A DNA stretch of 50,791 nt from Pseudomonadota bacterium. GTDB lineage: Bacteria > Chloroflexota > UBA6077 > JAJPGT01. Below, in pieces: positions 1 to 7,397 of the stretch. Position numbers and translations under genes: made by a program. Positions within the stretch are counted from its first letter, which is position 1. Each line of letters opens with the position of its first letter. The notes below the pieces were generated by a model. The model was not told the DNA's origin. It saw nothing but the letters and a program-made list of their open reading frames with translations, and did no database searches. The stretch is taken from positions 1-50,791 of the forward strand of contig JAJPGT010000050.1 of NCBI GenBank assembly GCA_021325655.1, given 5' to 3'.

Positions 1-1263
1 CGCCTGGGACGCTTGCAGCAGGGCATCGGCGGCCTGCCAGTCGTACTGGCCCTTGCCAGCGCTCTCGACGTCCCGCCAGCGAATCAGCGACTTCTGCCAG
101 GTGAAGCGCAGGCTACTGACGAGCCGCAGCGTGGTCGCCGCGTCGGGCCGGCCCCAGACGAAGACTCCCAGGCCGTACTCTGGCGATGCCAGGCGGTACG
201 GTGGAGAGGTGGCGAGGCCCAGCGCTACGCCGTTCCAGACAGTGTCGGGCATGGATCCGGTGCTCGCCGGAGCCAGCGCCGCGGCCGGGGCCGTGCCAGT
301 GCTCGTGCTACTGCCCCCACCCCCAGCCCCGGCCGCGCCTCCGCCCCGGCCAGGATTCACCGCGCGAGTGCTCAGGGCTGCGGCGCTCTCCGTGTCTTTC
401 ACAAAGGCGTTGGTGAGATCCGTCCCCGGCAGCTCGGCCGGCCGCGCCAGGCTGAGCGGCTTGCTCGGGTCGTACTGCCGCAGGAACGGCGACTGCGCCG
501 CCTCGGTAGCGAGGTCAGGCGGGAGGTTCTCGCCGATGATGAGCGATTTGAAGTAATCGGCCAGCAGAATGCCCTGGGTGCAGCGGCAGCCGGCATCATA
601 GTGCATGATTCCGCGCTGAAAGCGCTGGTAGATGAAGTTCCGGTTATTGGGATCGTACGCGGGCTGGGAGGTGGGCGCGCCCCAGATCTCGAGGTCCATC
701 AGCAGCAGGAGATCCGGCGAGCCCCCACCGTTCGGGAATGCGTCGCTCATCCGCACCGTGTTGGAGAATGTCTGAAAGAAGTTGACGTCCTGGCCATCGA
801 AGAGATCTGGCACGGTCGCTCGGATGAACTCCAGCATGCGCGTCCCATAGTCAGGCGTGTCCGGCAGCGGCGTGAGCGACGTGATCCGTGGATCTGGCGC
901 TGGATACACCGAACCGTTGATCTCGGTGTATGGCATCAGCCCCTGGTCGAGCAGGTTGAGTGTTCCCACCGAGCCATCGGGCTTGCGTTGCAGCACCTCG
1001 CGTTGGAAGAACTGGACCGGGAAGCCGAGCAGGGTGAATTCGCGGGAGATCGGATATCCGAACGTGGTTAGCCCGCCGCGGTGGGTGAAGTAGTCCCAAA
1101 AGGCGTCGTCGCTCACCCGGAAGCCGGTTTCAACGAACAGCCGATTGTCGCCTTCGGGCTGTTGCTGCGCCAGCGTCGGGGCCACGGAGGCGAGCTGACT
1201 GGACAGGATGAGCAGCACGAGCAGCCAGCGAGCGGCGCAAAGCCGCGGGGAGCGCGTAGCCAA
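1..1263 (-). CDS. secreted glycosidase-like protein, 3' end cut by window edge
   Basis: The open frame runs from a TTG at 1263 to the left edge without a stop (421 codons visible). AGGAGGG lies 4 bases upstream of the TTG. The N-terminus reads as a signal peptide: basic start, then LLVLLILSSQLA, with probable cleavage after APTLA. Residues about 35-300 contain repeated aromatic/glycine motifs such as FGYPISREF, typical of LGFP-like or FGYP repeat domains of exported proteins. A Gly/Ser/Ala-rich linker follows (about residues 315-340). The visible C-terminal part (LVSSLRFTWQKSLIRWRDVE) resembles the first beta-strand region of clan-A glycoside hydrolases and is comparable to the gene at 44894. 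The reaction cannot be assigned because the catalytic half is outside the window. It is an exported protein with fair certainty; the glycosidase reading is an inference. Confidence 0.72.
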   Translation of the reverse strand, partial: MATRSPRLCAARWLLVLLILSSQLASVAPTLAQQQPEGDNRLFVETGFRVSDDAFWDYFTHRGGLTTFGYPISREFTLLGFPVQFFQREVLQRKPDGSVGTLNLLDQGLMPYTEINGSVYPAPDPRITSLTPLPDTPDYGTRMLEFIRATVPDLFDGQDVNFFQTFSNTVRMSDAFPNGGGSPDLLLLMDLEIWGAPTSQPAYDPNNRNFIYQRFQRGIMHYDAGCRCTQGILLADYFKSLIIGENLPPDLATEAAQSPFLRQYDPSKPLSLARPAELPGTDLTNAFVKDTESAAALSTRAVNPGRGGGAAGAGGGGSSTSTGTAPAAALAPASTGSMPDTVWNGVALGLATSPPYRLASPEYGLGVFVWGRPDAATTLRLVSSLRFTWQKSLIRWRDVESAGKGQYDWQAADALLQASQA

Positions 1264-1311
1264 GGGACCCTCCTGGGGCCGGGGGCAACGGAACAGACCG
1301 GATGCCGTGGG

Positions 1312-1317
1312 AGTGTA
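1312..1317 (-). promoter_or_regulatory. candidate -10 (TACACT) for the leftward secreted protein
   Basis: TACACT is read on the minus strand 49 bases before the TTG start. No convincing -35 hexamer is present. The same hexamer lies just ahead of the CCA-adding enzyme and MBL genes in this window, which gives it some weight. Confidence 0.35.
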
Positions 1318-1611
1318 GAGCACGCTCCTTACGGAAACGCGGCGAGATTATGGCGGCCAGGTTACGATCGAGGCAAAAAGCGACACAGCCTCGGTATGCA
1401 CCGCCAGCAGCATCCCACCCTGGGCCGCTGGGACGACGGACGCTGAATAAGGCCAGCTCTCGCAGCCCCCTGCTGCTAGGGGCCGCTTGGAACTGTCGGG
1501 CTAGAGCCGAGCCGTCGCGCCCTGGCCGGCCCCAGCCGGCGGCGCCTGGCAGCGGCGCGGACTCCACGCTCCCAGGGCAACGAACGGCCCTGCTCCGCCG
1601 GGGGGAACGTA

Positions 1612-1640
1612 TTGACCGCCCGCACATAGCGCAGTAGAGT
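1612..1640 (+). promoter_or_regulatory. sigma70-type promoter of mscL
   Basis: TTGACC (1612-1617), a 17-base spacer and TAGAGT (1635-1640) match the vegetative consensus well. Transcription would start near 1647, leaving a short leader that contains the GGAGGGG ribosome site before the ATG at 1669. Confidence 0.65.
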
Positions 1641-1668
1641 CGGCGTATCGAATGGCTGGAGGGGATAG

Positions 1669-2079
1669 ATGAGCGGGTTCAAGAAGTTCCTCCTGCGCGG
1701 CAACGTGGTAGACCTGGCAGTCGCGGTCGTTGTCGGGGCAGCGTTTGGCGCGGTAGTGACCGCGCTGGTAAAGGACATCATTACCCCGATCATCGCCGCC
1801 ATTGGCGGCACGCCCGATTTTTCGAGCATCTACTTCACCATCAACGGCAGCAGGTTCCTGATTGGCGACTTTATCAACGCGGTCGTAGCGTTCGTACTGA
1901 TCGCCGTGGTAGTGTACTACCTGGTGGTGCTGCCGATGAACCGGCTGATGGAGCTGGCGAAGCCCGAGCCGCCGCCCGCGGCGCCAACGACGCGCGAGTG
2001 CCCCGAATGTCTGAGCAAGATCCCGCTCAAGGCGCGCCGCTGCGCCTTCTGCACCGCGGAGGTCGGGGCCCTTGCCTGA
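1669..2079 (+). CDS. mscL: large-conductance mechanosensitive channel MscL
   Basis: The 136-residue inner-membrane channel opens under membrane tension and releases solutes on hypo-osmotic shock. The N-terminus MSGFKKFLLRGNVVDLAVAV carries the amphipathic S1 helix and the start of TM1 (about residues 14-45); TM2 is about residues 68-96. The cytoplasmic tail is of the extended type, with CPEC...CAFC (about residues 111-131), a four-Cys zinc-ribbon-like motif found in MscL from several Gram-positive-type and Chloroflexota lineages. GGAGGGG precedes the ATG by 5 bases. The gene stands alone with its own promoter and a hairpin just after the stop. Family assignment is secure; metal binding by the tail is inferred from the Cys spacing. 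Confidence 0.96.
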   Translation: MSGFKKFLLRGNVVDLAVAVVVGAAFGAVVTALVKDIITPIIAAIGGTPDFSSIYFTINGSRFLIGDFINAVVAFVLIAVVVYYLVVLPMNRLMELAKPEPPPAAPTTRECPECLSKIPLKARRCAFCTAEVGALA

Positions 2080-2080
2080 G

Positions 2081-2126
2081 CTCTGGCGGCTACTCCCGGG
2101 CCTGCTCCAGGAGCGGCGCCAGAGTT
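2081..2126 (+). terminator. hairpin after mscL, possible terminator
   Basis: CTCTGGCG (2081-2088) and CGCCAGAG (2117-2124) form an 8-bp stem with a long loop beginning just after the mscL stop. Only two T follow, and these are part of the next promoter's -35, so termination would be weak. Confidence 0.4.
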
Positions 2127-2153
2127 GAAGCAAATCGGCGGATCGGATATGAT
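2125..2153 (+). promoter_or_regulatory. promoter of tRNA-Val and probably the thrS leader
   Basis: TTGAAG (2125-2130), a 17-base spacer and TATGAT (2148-2153) place the start near 2160, a few bases before the tRNA. I see no separate promoter between the tRNA and the T-box, so this promoter may drive both. Confidence 0.7.
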
Positions 2154-2164
2154 GCGAGAGCCGT

Positions 2165-2238
2165 GGGCAGGTAGCTCAGCCGGTTAGAGCGCCACGTTGA
2201 CATCGTGGAGGTCGGAGGTTCGAGTCCTCTCCTGCCCA
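2165..2238 (+). tRNA. tRNA-Val (anticodon GAC)
   Basis: The cloverleaf folds by eye. The acceptor stem GGGCAGG/CCTGCCC is perfect and the discriminator is A. The D arm is GCTC/GAGC. The anticodon stem CCACG/CGTGG encloses TTGACAT, giving anticodon GAC, which reads the valine codon GUC. The T arm has GGAGG, TTCGAGT, CCTCT. The 3' CCA is not fully encoded (A-CC is followed by G), so it would need the CCA-adding enzyme encoded at 4330. Confidence 0.96.
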
Positions 2239-2249
2239 CCGAATAGCTG

Positions 2250-2490
2250 TGGCGATGACCGGGACGAGTAGTCGTCTGCCCGGCCTTCAGAGAGCGGAGC
2301 CCTGGCTGCAAGCTCCGCGGCAGTGGCGACGGCGAAAACCCCCCGCGAGCTTTGCCCCGAACGCGCAGCGCCAGTAGGGGACAACGGCGGCCCCGTTAGC
2401 GGCCACAAGAGCCCGCGCCATAGGCGCGGGGAACATGGGTGGAACCACGAAGGCCCTCTCGTCCCAGTGCGAGAGGGCCTTTTGCACGTT
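2250..2490 (+). promoter_or_regulatory. T-box riboswitch (Thr specifier) of thrS
   Basis: This leader senses uncharged tRNA-Thr and permits transcription of thrS. Stem I has the apical GGCTGCAAG loop (stem GGAGC/GCTCC at 2296-2316) and the specifier-loop signature GAA-A-ACC at 2334-2340, with ACC (threonine) as specifier at 2338-2340. A stem III hairpin lies at about 2412-2430. The T-box core GGGTGGAACCACG (2437-2449) has the UGGA bulge that pairs with the tRNA 3' end. The antiterminator partner TCTCGTCCC and an intrinsic terminator follow. The 5' boundary, close to the end of the tRNA gene, is approximate. Confidence 0.93.
2451..2483 (+). terminator. regulated terminator of the thrS T-box
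   Basis: AGGCCCTCTCG (2451-2461) and CGAGAGGGCCT (2470-2480) form a perfect 11-bp stem followed by TTTT. The left arm overlaps the antiterminator partner, as required for T-box switching. Confidence 0.93.
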
Positions 2491-2502
2491 GGAGGAGAAG
2501 GG

Positions 2503-4251
2503 ATGTCTCACGTCGCCGGCCACAACGCCGTCGTCCATGCTACCGACCTGGATACGCTCCGCCACAGCACCGCGCACCTGATGGCTAAGGCGGTGCAGCG
2601 CCTGGTGCCGGGCACGAAGCTGGGCATCGGCCCGACCATCGAAAACGGGTTCTACTACGACCTGGATGTTCCGCGCCCGCTCTCCATTGATGACCTGGGC
2701 CAGATCGAGGCCGAGATGCGCCGTCTGATCGAGCAGGACGAGCCGTATGTCCGGCAGGAGATGCTGCGCGAGCAGGCGATCGAGTTCTTCCGCAACCTGG
2801 GCGAGCACTACAAGGTCGAGATCCTGGAGGGGATCGACGACGAGGTGGTCTCGCTCTACCGCACTGGCGACGATTGGATCGACCTCTGCCGGGGGCCACA
2901 TGTTCCCTCGACCCGCTACATCACCGCATTCAAGCTGCTGAACGTAGCCGGGGCCTACTGGCGCGGCGATGAGAAGCGGCCGATGCTGCAGCGGATTTAC
3001 GGCACCGCCTGGCACGAGCAAGAGCAGCTCGACCACTACCTGTGGCAGCTCGAAGAGGCGCGCCGGCGCGACCACCGCAAGCTCGGCCGTGAGCTAGACC
3101 TGTTCAGCTTCAGCGAGTTCGCTCCGGGCGAGGTGTTCTGGCACCCCAAGGGGATGCGCCTGGTCCGCGTTCTGGAGCAGTTGTCGCGTGCCGAGCACGA
3201 CCGGCGCGGCTACCAGGAGATCAGCACCCCGCTGCTGGTCAAGAAAGCGCTGTGGGAGCAGTCGGGCCACTGGGGCTACTACCGGGACAACATGTTCCGC
3301 ACGGTGGTGGAGGACGAAGAGTACGCCTTCAAGCCGATGAACTGCCCCGAGTCGACGCTGGTATACCGCCAGCGCACCCGCAGCTACCGCGACCTGCCGA
3401 TCCGCCTGGCCGAGATCGGACGGCTGCTGCGGTTCGAGAAGTCGGGCACGCTGAGCGGGCTGCTGCGCGTCCGCCAGCTCACGATGGACGACGCGCACAT
3501 CTTCTGCCGGCCGGACCAGATTCTGGGCGAGATCAGCGGCGTGCTGGAGCTGGGCCGCTGGTTCTACGACCTGTTCGGCTTCGAGCGCCGCTACTACTTG
3601 AGCACCCGGCCGGACAAGGCGCTGGGCGATCCAGCGCTGTGGCAGCACGCCGAGGCCATGCTGGCCCAGGCCCTGGAGCAGAACGGCATTCCCTACGAGC
3701 TCAAGCCGGGCGAGGGGGCGTTCTACGGACCGAAGATCGACATCGATATCAACGACGCGCTCGGCCGTGCCTGGCAGCTCACAACGATTCAGCTCGACTT
3801 CAATCTCCCGGAGCGCTTCGGGCTGGAGTACATCGGCGAGGACAGCCAGCCGCACCGGCCAGTGATGATCCACCGCGCTATCTACGGGACCTACGAGCGG
3901 TTCATCGCCATCCTGATCGAGCACTACGCCGGCGCTTTCCCGCTCTGGCTCGCGCCGGTGCAGGCGGTGGTGATCCCCATCGCCGATCGCCATGTGCCCT
4001 ACGCGGAGTCGGTGGCGAGCCAGCTTCAGCAGGCCGGCTTCCGGGTCGAGGTGGATGCTCGGCGGGAGCGGATGAACTACAAGATCCACGAGGCGCAGGA
4101 ACAAAAGGTACCCTACATGCTCGTGGTGGGGGACAAGGAGGCGGCCACCCAGAGTGCTGCCCTGCGCGAGCGGAGCGAGGGCGACCTGGGCCCGATGCCC
4201 GTGGCGGAGATCATCCAGCGGATGGCCGAGCGCGTCGCCGCCTGGCAGTAG
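2503..4251 (+). CDS. thrS: threonyl-tRNA synthetase lacking the N-terminal TGS domain
   Basis: This enzyme charges tRNA-Thr in the cytoplasm. I place the start at the ATG at 2503 after GGAGGAGAAGG. The open frame extends 60 codons upstream, but those lie inside the T-box and terminator. The 582-residue protein begins almost directly with the editing domain: H21-x3-H25 (HSTAH) and C129/H133 (DLCRGPH) are the editing zinc/catalytic residues that hydrolyse Ser-tRNA-Thr. The class II core contains MNCPE and the motif 2 loop, and a HGTP-type anticodon-binding domain occupies about the last 100 residues. Full-length bacterial ThrRS is about 640 residues with a TGS domain; shorter TGS-less forms occur in some lineages. 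Identity is secure. Confidence 0.96.
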   Translation: MSHVAGHNAVVHATDLDTLRHSTAHLMAKAVQRLVPGTKLGIGPTIENGFYYDLDVPRPLSIDDLGQIEAEMRRLIEQDEPYVRQEMLREQAIEFFRNLGEHYKVEILEGIDDEVVSLYRTGDDWIDLCRGPHVPSTRYITAFKLLNVAGAYWRGDEKRPMLQRIYGTAWHEQEQLDHYLWQLEEARRRDHRKLGRELDLFSFSEFAPGEVFWHPKGMRLVRVLEQLSRAEHDRRGYQEISTPLLVKKALWEQSGHWGYYRDNMFRTVVEDEEYAFKPMNCPESTLVYRQRTRSYRDLPIRLAEIGRLLRFEKSGTLSGLLRVRQLTMDDAHIFCRPDQILGEISGVLELGRWFYDLFGFERRYYLSTRPDKALGDPALWQHAEAMLAQALEQNGIPYELKPGEGAFYGPKIDIDINDALGRAWQLTTIQLDFNLPERFGLEYIGEDSQPHRPVMIHRAIYGTYERFIAILIEHYAGAFPLWLAPVQAVVIPIADRHVPYAESVASQLQQAGFRVEVDARRERMNYKIHEAQEQKVPYMLVVGDKEAATQSAALRERSEGDLGPMPVAEIIQRMAERVAAWQ

Positions 4252-4313
4252 CCCGCGCGGCGGGGCGGGCTTCCCCGTCTCCGTCGGCCCGGCTGTCCTG
4301 AAACCGGGTTGGG

Positions 4314-4319
4314 TACACT
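4314..4319 (+). promoter_or_regulatory. -10 element TACACT placed for a near-leaderless transcript
   Basis: TACACT ends 10 bases before the ATG at 4330, so transcription would begin within about 4 bases of the start codon. No ribosome site precedes this ATG. No clear -35 is seen. Confidence 0.4.
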
Positions 4320-4329
4320 TCTGGCAGGT

Positions 4330-5742
4330 ATGCCAGAAGCCGACCTCGCCGCCGTCCGCCGGCTCGACCTCACCGCGCTCCCGCTCGTCGCCCGCCTGGG
4401 CCAGTTCTTCGCTCGGCGCGGCTACCCGCTGTACCTGGTGGGCGGGTCGGTGCGCAACGCCCTGCTCGGCGCGCCGCCCGGCGACCTCGACTTCACCACT
4501 CCGGCGCGCCCCCCGGAGGTAAAGCGGCTGCTGCGACAGGCGGGCGCGGAGGCCACATTCGACGTCGGGGAGCGCTTCGGGACGGTGGGCGGCGTGTTCG
4601 AGGGCGTCACCGTCGAGATCACCACCTACCGCTCCGAGACCTACCGCCGCGGCTCGCGCAAGCCAGAGGTGGAGTTCGGCGAGAGTCTGCTGGGCGACCT
4701 GTCCCGGCGCGACTTCACCATCAACGCCATGGCCGCCGACGCGGTGACTGGCGAAGTGGTTGATCCATTCGGCGGGGAGCAGGACTTACAGGCAGGGGTG
4801 ATCCGCGCGGTAGGAGAGCCGGAGAGCCGCTTCGCCGAGGACCCGTTACGGCTCCTGCGCGCGGTGCGCTTCGCGGCGCAGTACGGCTTCCGCATCGAGC
4901 CAGCTACCCGCGCCGCCATCCGCCGCCAGGCCGGTCTGCTGCCCACGGTCAGCTGGGAGCGGATCCAGGTGGAGCTGAGCAAAATTCTGGTCAGCCCGCA
5001 CCCGGCCAGCGGCATCCGCCTGCTGTGCGACCTGGGGCTGATGGCGCACATCATCCCCGAGGTGCTCGAGCTCCGTGGAATGCACCAGGAGGGGTATCGC
5101 CATAAGGACGTCTACGAGCACACGCTGCAGGTGCTGGAGAACGTCCCGCCCACGCTCGTGCTCCGGCTCGCGGCGCTCCTGCACGACATCGCCAAACCGC
5201 GGACCCGCTCAGTGGACGACGGCGAAGTGCATTTCTTCGGGCACGACCGCAAGGGGGCGCAGATGGCGCGCGAGATCCTGGCACGCCTGCGCTACAGCAC
5301 CGAGATTATCGAGCGCGTCTGCCAGCTCGTCGAGCTCCACCTGCGGGCTAACGCCTATGAGCCGGACTGGACCGACGGCGCGGTGCGGCGGCTGATGCGC
5401 GAGGTGGGGCCCGCGCTGGATGACCTGCTCGTGCTCTCCCACGCCGATGTCACCAGCCGCAGCGCCGAGCGCCGGGCGGCCGCCCGACGCCGCGTCGACG
5501 AGCTGCGCGCCCGGGTGGAGGCGATCCGCGCCCGCGAGGATGTGGCGCAGCTCAAGAGTCCGCTGGACGGGCACGACCTGATGGCGCTATTCAGCCGCGG
5601 TCCAGGCCCCTGGATCAAGCCGATCAAGGAGCACCTGCTGAACCTAGTGCTGGAGGGCCAGCTCAGGCCGGACGACCGCGCGGCGGCCGAGGCGGAGGCG
5701 CGCCGCCTGATGGAGGCGATGGAGGCGGACAGCCGCTCATGA
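4330..5742 (+). CDS. CCA tRNA nucleotidyltransferase / poly(A) polymerase family with HD domain
   Basis: The class II nucleotidyltransferase adds or repairs the 3' CCA of tRNAs. Motifs in order: LVGGSVRNALLG (nucleotide binding), GDLDF (metal-binding carboxylates), RRDFTINAMA, LLRAVRFAAQYGF (RNA-binding region), then an HD phosphohydrolase domain with LLHDIAKP and FFGHDRKG. The 470-residue length fits CCA enzymes with an HD domain. I prefer the ATG at 4330 over a TTG seven codons upstream, because the TTG lies upstream of the likely -10. The stop overlaps the ATG of the next gene (ATGA). The gene has a clear use here because the tRNA-Val gene does not encode its own CCA. Poly(A) polymerase activity cannot be excluded from sequence. 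Confidence 0.9.
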   Translation: MPEADLAAVRRLDLTALPLVARLGQFFARRGYPLYLVGGSVRNALLGAPPGDLDFTTPARPPEVKRLLRQAGAEATFDVGERFGTVGGVFEGVTVEITTYRSETYRRGSRKPEVEFGESLLGDLSRRDFTINAMAADAVTGEVVDPFGGEQDLQAGVIRAVGEPESRFAEDPLRLLRAVRFAAQYGFRIEPATRAAIRRQAGLLPTVSWERIQVELSKILVSPHPASGIRLLCDLGLMAHIIPEVLELRGMHQEGYRHKDVYEHTLQVLENVPPTLVLRLAALLHDIAKPRTRSVDDGEVHFFGHDRKGAQMAREILARLRYSTEIIERVCQLVELHLRANAYEPDWTDGAVRRLMREVGPALDDLLVLSHADVTSRSAERRAAARRRVDELRARVEAIRAREDVAQLKSPLDGHDLMALFSRGPGPWIKPIKEHLLNLVLEGQLRPDDRAAAEAEARRLMEAMEADSRS

Positions 5743-6476
5743 GCGCTGTGCAAGGAGTGTTGTTGGACCTCGGCCACACGCTGGTCCAGTACGACGTCGA
5801 AGACGGAGCCCTGCTGACGAGCTACCAGCAGGTCCACGACTACCTGGAGCAGCTCAACCTCGGCACCCAGCCGGTCGCCCAAGACCTGCTGCTCCGCGTC
5901 TCGAAGCGGGCGCTGGACACCGTAATCGCCTCGTATGAACGGGGGGAGATCGAAGAGCTGGACATGCTCACCATCTTCGACGAGGCGCTCCGCCACCACG
6001 GCTGGCACCTGGAGCCGGAGCTGGTGCACGAGCTGCTGCGGCGCGAGCACGCCGCCTACGCCAGCCACCTGCTCCTGCAAGATGCCACCCGTGCCACGCT
6101 CGAGGAGCTGCGCCGCCGCGGCTACCGCCTGGGCATCGTCTCCAACGCGACGATTCCGGGACCGCTGATGCGCGATGACCTGGACCTGCTCGGCCTGAGC
6201 GAGCTGGTCGACGTGGCGGTCTTCTCCTCCGAGATCGGGGTGCGCAAGCCCGATCCGCGCATCTTCGCAAGCGTGCTGGAGGCGCTCGAACTCGACCCGC
6301 GCCAGTGCCTGTTCGTCGGCGACCGCCTCAAGGAGGACGTGGGCGGCTCGCGCGCGCTCGGGATGCGCCCGGTGCTGACACACGAGTTCCGACAGGAGGT
6401 CCCGCCAGCGGGCGATCCGGTGCCGATCATCCAGCGCTTCCCCGAGCTGCTCACGCTGCTGGACCAGGCCAGCTAA
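5739..6476 (+). CDS. HAD-superfamily hydrolase
   Basis: The 245-residue cytoplasmic phosphatase is probably translationally coupled to the CCA enzyme by a 4-base ATGA overlap. HAD motif I is LLDLGHTL (residues about 8-15); the usual first Asp-x-Asp reads DLGHT, as in members where Gly replaces the second Asp. Motif II is the SNAT segment. Motif III is the Lys in GVRKPDPRIF. Motif IV is FVGDRLKEDVGGSRALGM. A helical cap lies between motifs I and II. The missing second Asp of DxD is unusual for a phosphomonoesterase and may mean a different substrate chemistry or low activity. The substrate is unknown. Confidence 0.85.
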   Translation: MSAVQGVLLDLGHTLVQYDVEDGALLTSYQQVHDYLEQLNLGTQPVAQDLLLRVSKRALDTVIASYERGEIEELDMLTIFDEALRHHGWHLEPELVHELLRREHAAYASHLLLQDATRATLEELRRRGYRLGIVSNATIPGPLMRDDLDLLGLSELVDVAVFSSEIGVRKPDPRIFASVLEALELDPRQCLFVGDRLKEDVGGSRALGMRPVLTHEFRQEVPPAGDPVPIIQRFPELLTLLDQAS

Positions 6477-6740
6477 GCCGCGGGCTGGCGGCTCCCGCGC
6501 CCCTCGGAGAACCGGAGAAACGCAAACAGAACGCGATCACATGCGTCCTGCTTGCATGGGTGAGTCTTGAAGGGGGGTAGGGGCTACACAATCGCGACCG
6601 ATTTTACCTCGCCACTCCGTGTTGCCACGGGATCCCATCCGGCGTCAGGCGACGCCCAGCCTCGCCGCCTACCCCCTTCACTGCCCACTCTAGCAGCGGG
6701 CTCGGCTCCCGTCAATGCCCCCCGGGACGTACCTCGATTT

Positions 6741-6790
6741 CGGGACTCGAGGTTCGGAATTGGGGATTCGAATCCCGAGTCCCGAATGCC
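6741..6790. repeat. GATTCGAATCCC palindromic repeat, copy 1
   Basis: The element centres on the palindrome GGGATTCGAATCCC, flanked by TTCGGAAT and CCCGAGTCCCGAATGCC. A related copy lies at 14186-14243 inside a coding sequence. This copy is intergenic, upstream of the lipoprotein promoter. In translation such elements give the phrase 'RDSGF'. Confidence 0.75.
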
Positions 6791-6828
6791 GACACGGAAC
6801 AGACTCTGCTTCATTCTTCTCGTCCCTA

Positions 6829-6857
6829 TAGACAGCCGGGAGGGAGGGGCGTATAGT
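6829..6857 (+). promoter_or_regulatory. sigma70-type promoter of the lipoprotein gene
   Basis: TAGACA (6829-6834), a 17-base spacer and TATAGT (6852-6857) each match the consensus at 5 of 6 positions. The start would be near 6864, leaving a leader of about 45 bases. Confidence 0.72.
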
Positions 6858-6909
6858 GGAGCTACGCGGACCCGCGTGCCGCGATGTCGTGTTGCCCGGA
6901 GAGGGAGAC

Positions 6910-7293
6910 ATGAGACGGATTCGCCGAAGCTGGTTGCTCGTGGCTGTCGGAGCCGCGGCGGTGCTCGTGGCTGCCGGCTGCGCGCCGGGTGTCCTGAAGA
7001 CGAGCGGGGCGACGCTGCCGGGCGGGGTTCGATTGCACTTCTTCGGCGCCGCGCCGCAGGTGAGCGTGCCCGCGCCCAGCCCATTCACCGAGCAGCAGCC
7101 AGTGGCCGCGCCATCTGCCACCGACGTCGGCCAGACCGAGGCGCCCGTGCCCCCGGCGACGACTGGGACGACCCGCGTCTCGCTGGACAGCGCCGCTCCC
7201 AGCAAGACGACGAGCCAGATGACCTCGCCGGAGCGCGCCAGAGCGCTGACCACGGAGACTGTGGGGCATCATTGCCCCTTCTCGGGCGGCTAG
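6910..7293 (+). CDS. short lipoprotein of unknown function
   Basis: The ATG at 6910 follows GGAGAGGGAGAC. The 127-residue product has a basic N-terminus (MRRIRRSW), a hydrophobic core and a lipobox LVAAGC, so residue Cys22 would be lipidated and the protein anchored to the outer face of the membrane. The rest is short, rich in Pro, Thr, Ser and Ala, and has no recognisable catalytic domain; it may act as a spacer or surface protein. It is monocistronic, bounded by its own promoter and two hairpins. No family is recognised. Confidence 0.7.
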   Translation: MRRIRRSWLLVAVGAAAVLVAAGCAPGVLKTSGATLPGGVRLHFFGAAPQVSVPAPSPFTEQQPVAAPSATDVGQTEAPVPPATTGTTRVSLDSAAPSKTTSQMTSPERARALTTETVGHHCPFSGG

Positions 7294-7315
7294 TCGTCCG
7301 CCTGGCCCTCTCCCA

Positions 7316-7350
7316 GGCCCGTGAGGTGGGCGCCCACCCCACGGGCCTTT
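7316..7350 (+). terminator. intrinsic terminator after the lipoprotein gene
   Basis: GGCCCGTG (7316-7323) pairs with CACGGGCC (7340-7347) and is followed by TTT, then CGATTT. It sits 22 bases after the stop codon. Confidence 0.8.
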
Positions 7351-7363
7351 CGATTTCAGGGGT

Positions 7364-7393
7364 CCCAGCGGGCCGAGGGACCCGCTGGGGTGC
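7364..7393. terminator. second hairpin between convergent genes
   Basis: CCCAGCGGG (7364-7372) and CCCGCTGGG (7381-7389) form a 9-bp stem just beyond the stop of the convergent M20 gene. A short T run follows on the plus strand only, so it probably backs up rightward termination and may also slow leftward transcripts. Confidence 0.55.
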
Positions 7394-7397
7394 CCTT

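Larger units (their letters stand above)
1264..1668. other. intergenic region between divergent genes
   Basis: This 405-base spacer separates the minus-strand secreted protein from mscL. It holds a TACACT -10 candidate for the leftward gene and a good -35/-10 pair for mscL, listed separately. Frames through the middle lack start sites with ribosome sites and have no recognisable protein, so I see no gene here. Confidence 0.6.
6477..6909. other. intergenic region with a palindromic repeat and a promoter
   Basis: This 433-base spacer contains the GATTCGAATCCC-type repeat at 6741-6790 and the lipoprotein promoter at 6829-6857. The rest shows no coding pattern I trust; frames across it are shadows without ribosome sites. 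Confidence 0.6.

Noticed and set aside
13..1071. Long plus-strand open frame over the left-edge gene
   Set aside because: It is Arg/Glu-rich antisense shadow. The minus frame has a signal peptide, a ribosome site and conserved-looking motifs.
2259..2283. CCGGG/CCCGG hairpin as tRNA terminator
   Set aside because: The bases are better used in stem I of the T-box, and no T run follows.
2323..2502. 60-codon N-terminal extension of thrS
   Set aside because: It overlaps the T-box core and terminator, and a strong ribosome site precedes the ATG at 2503.
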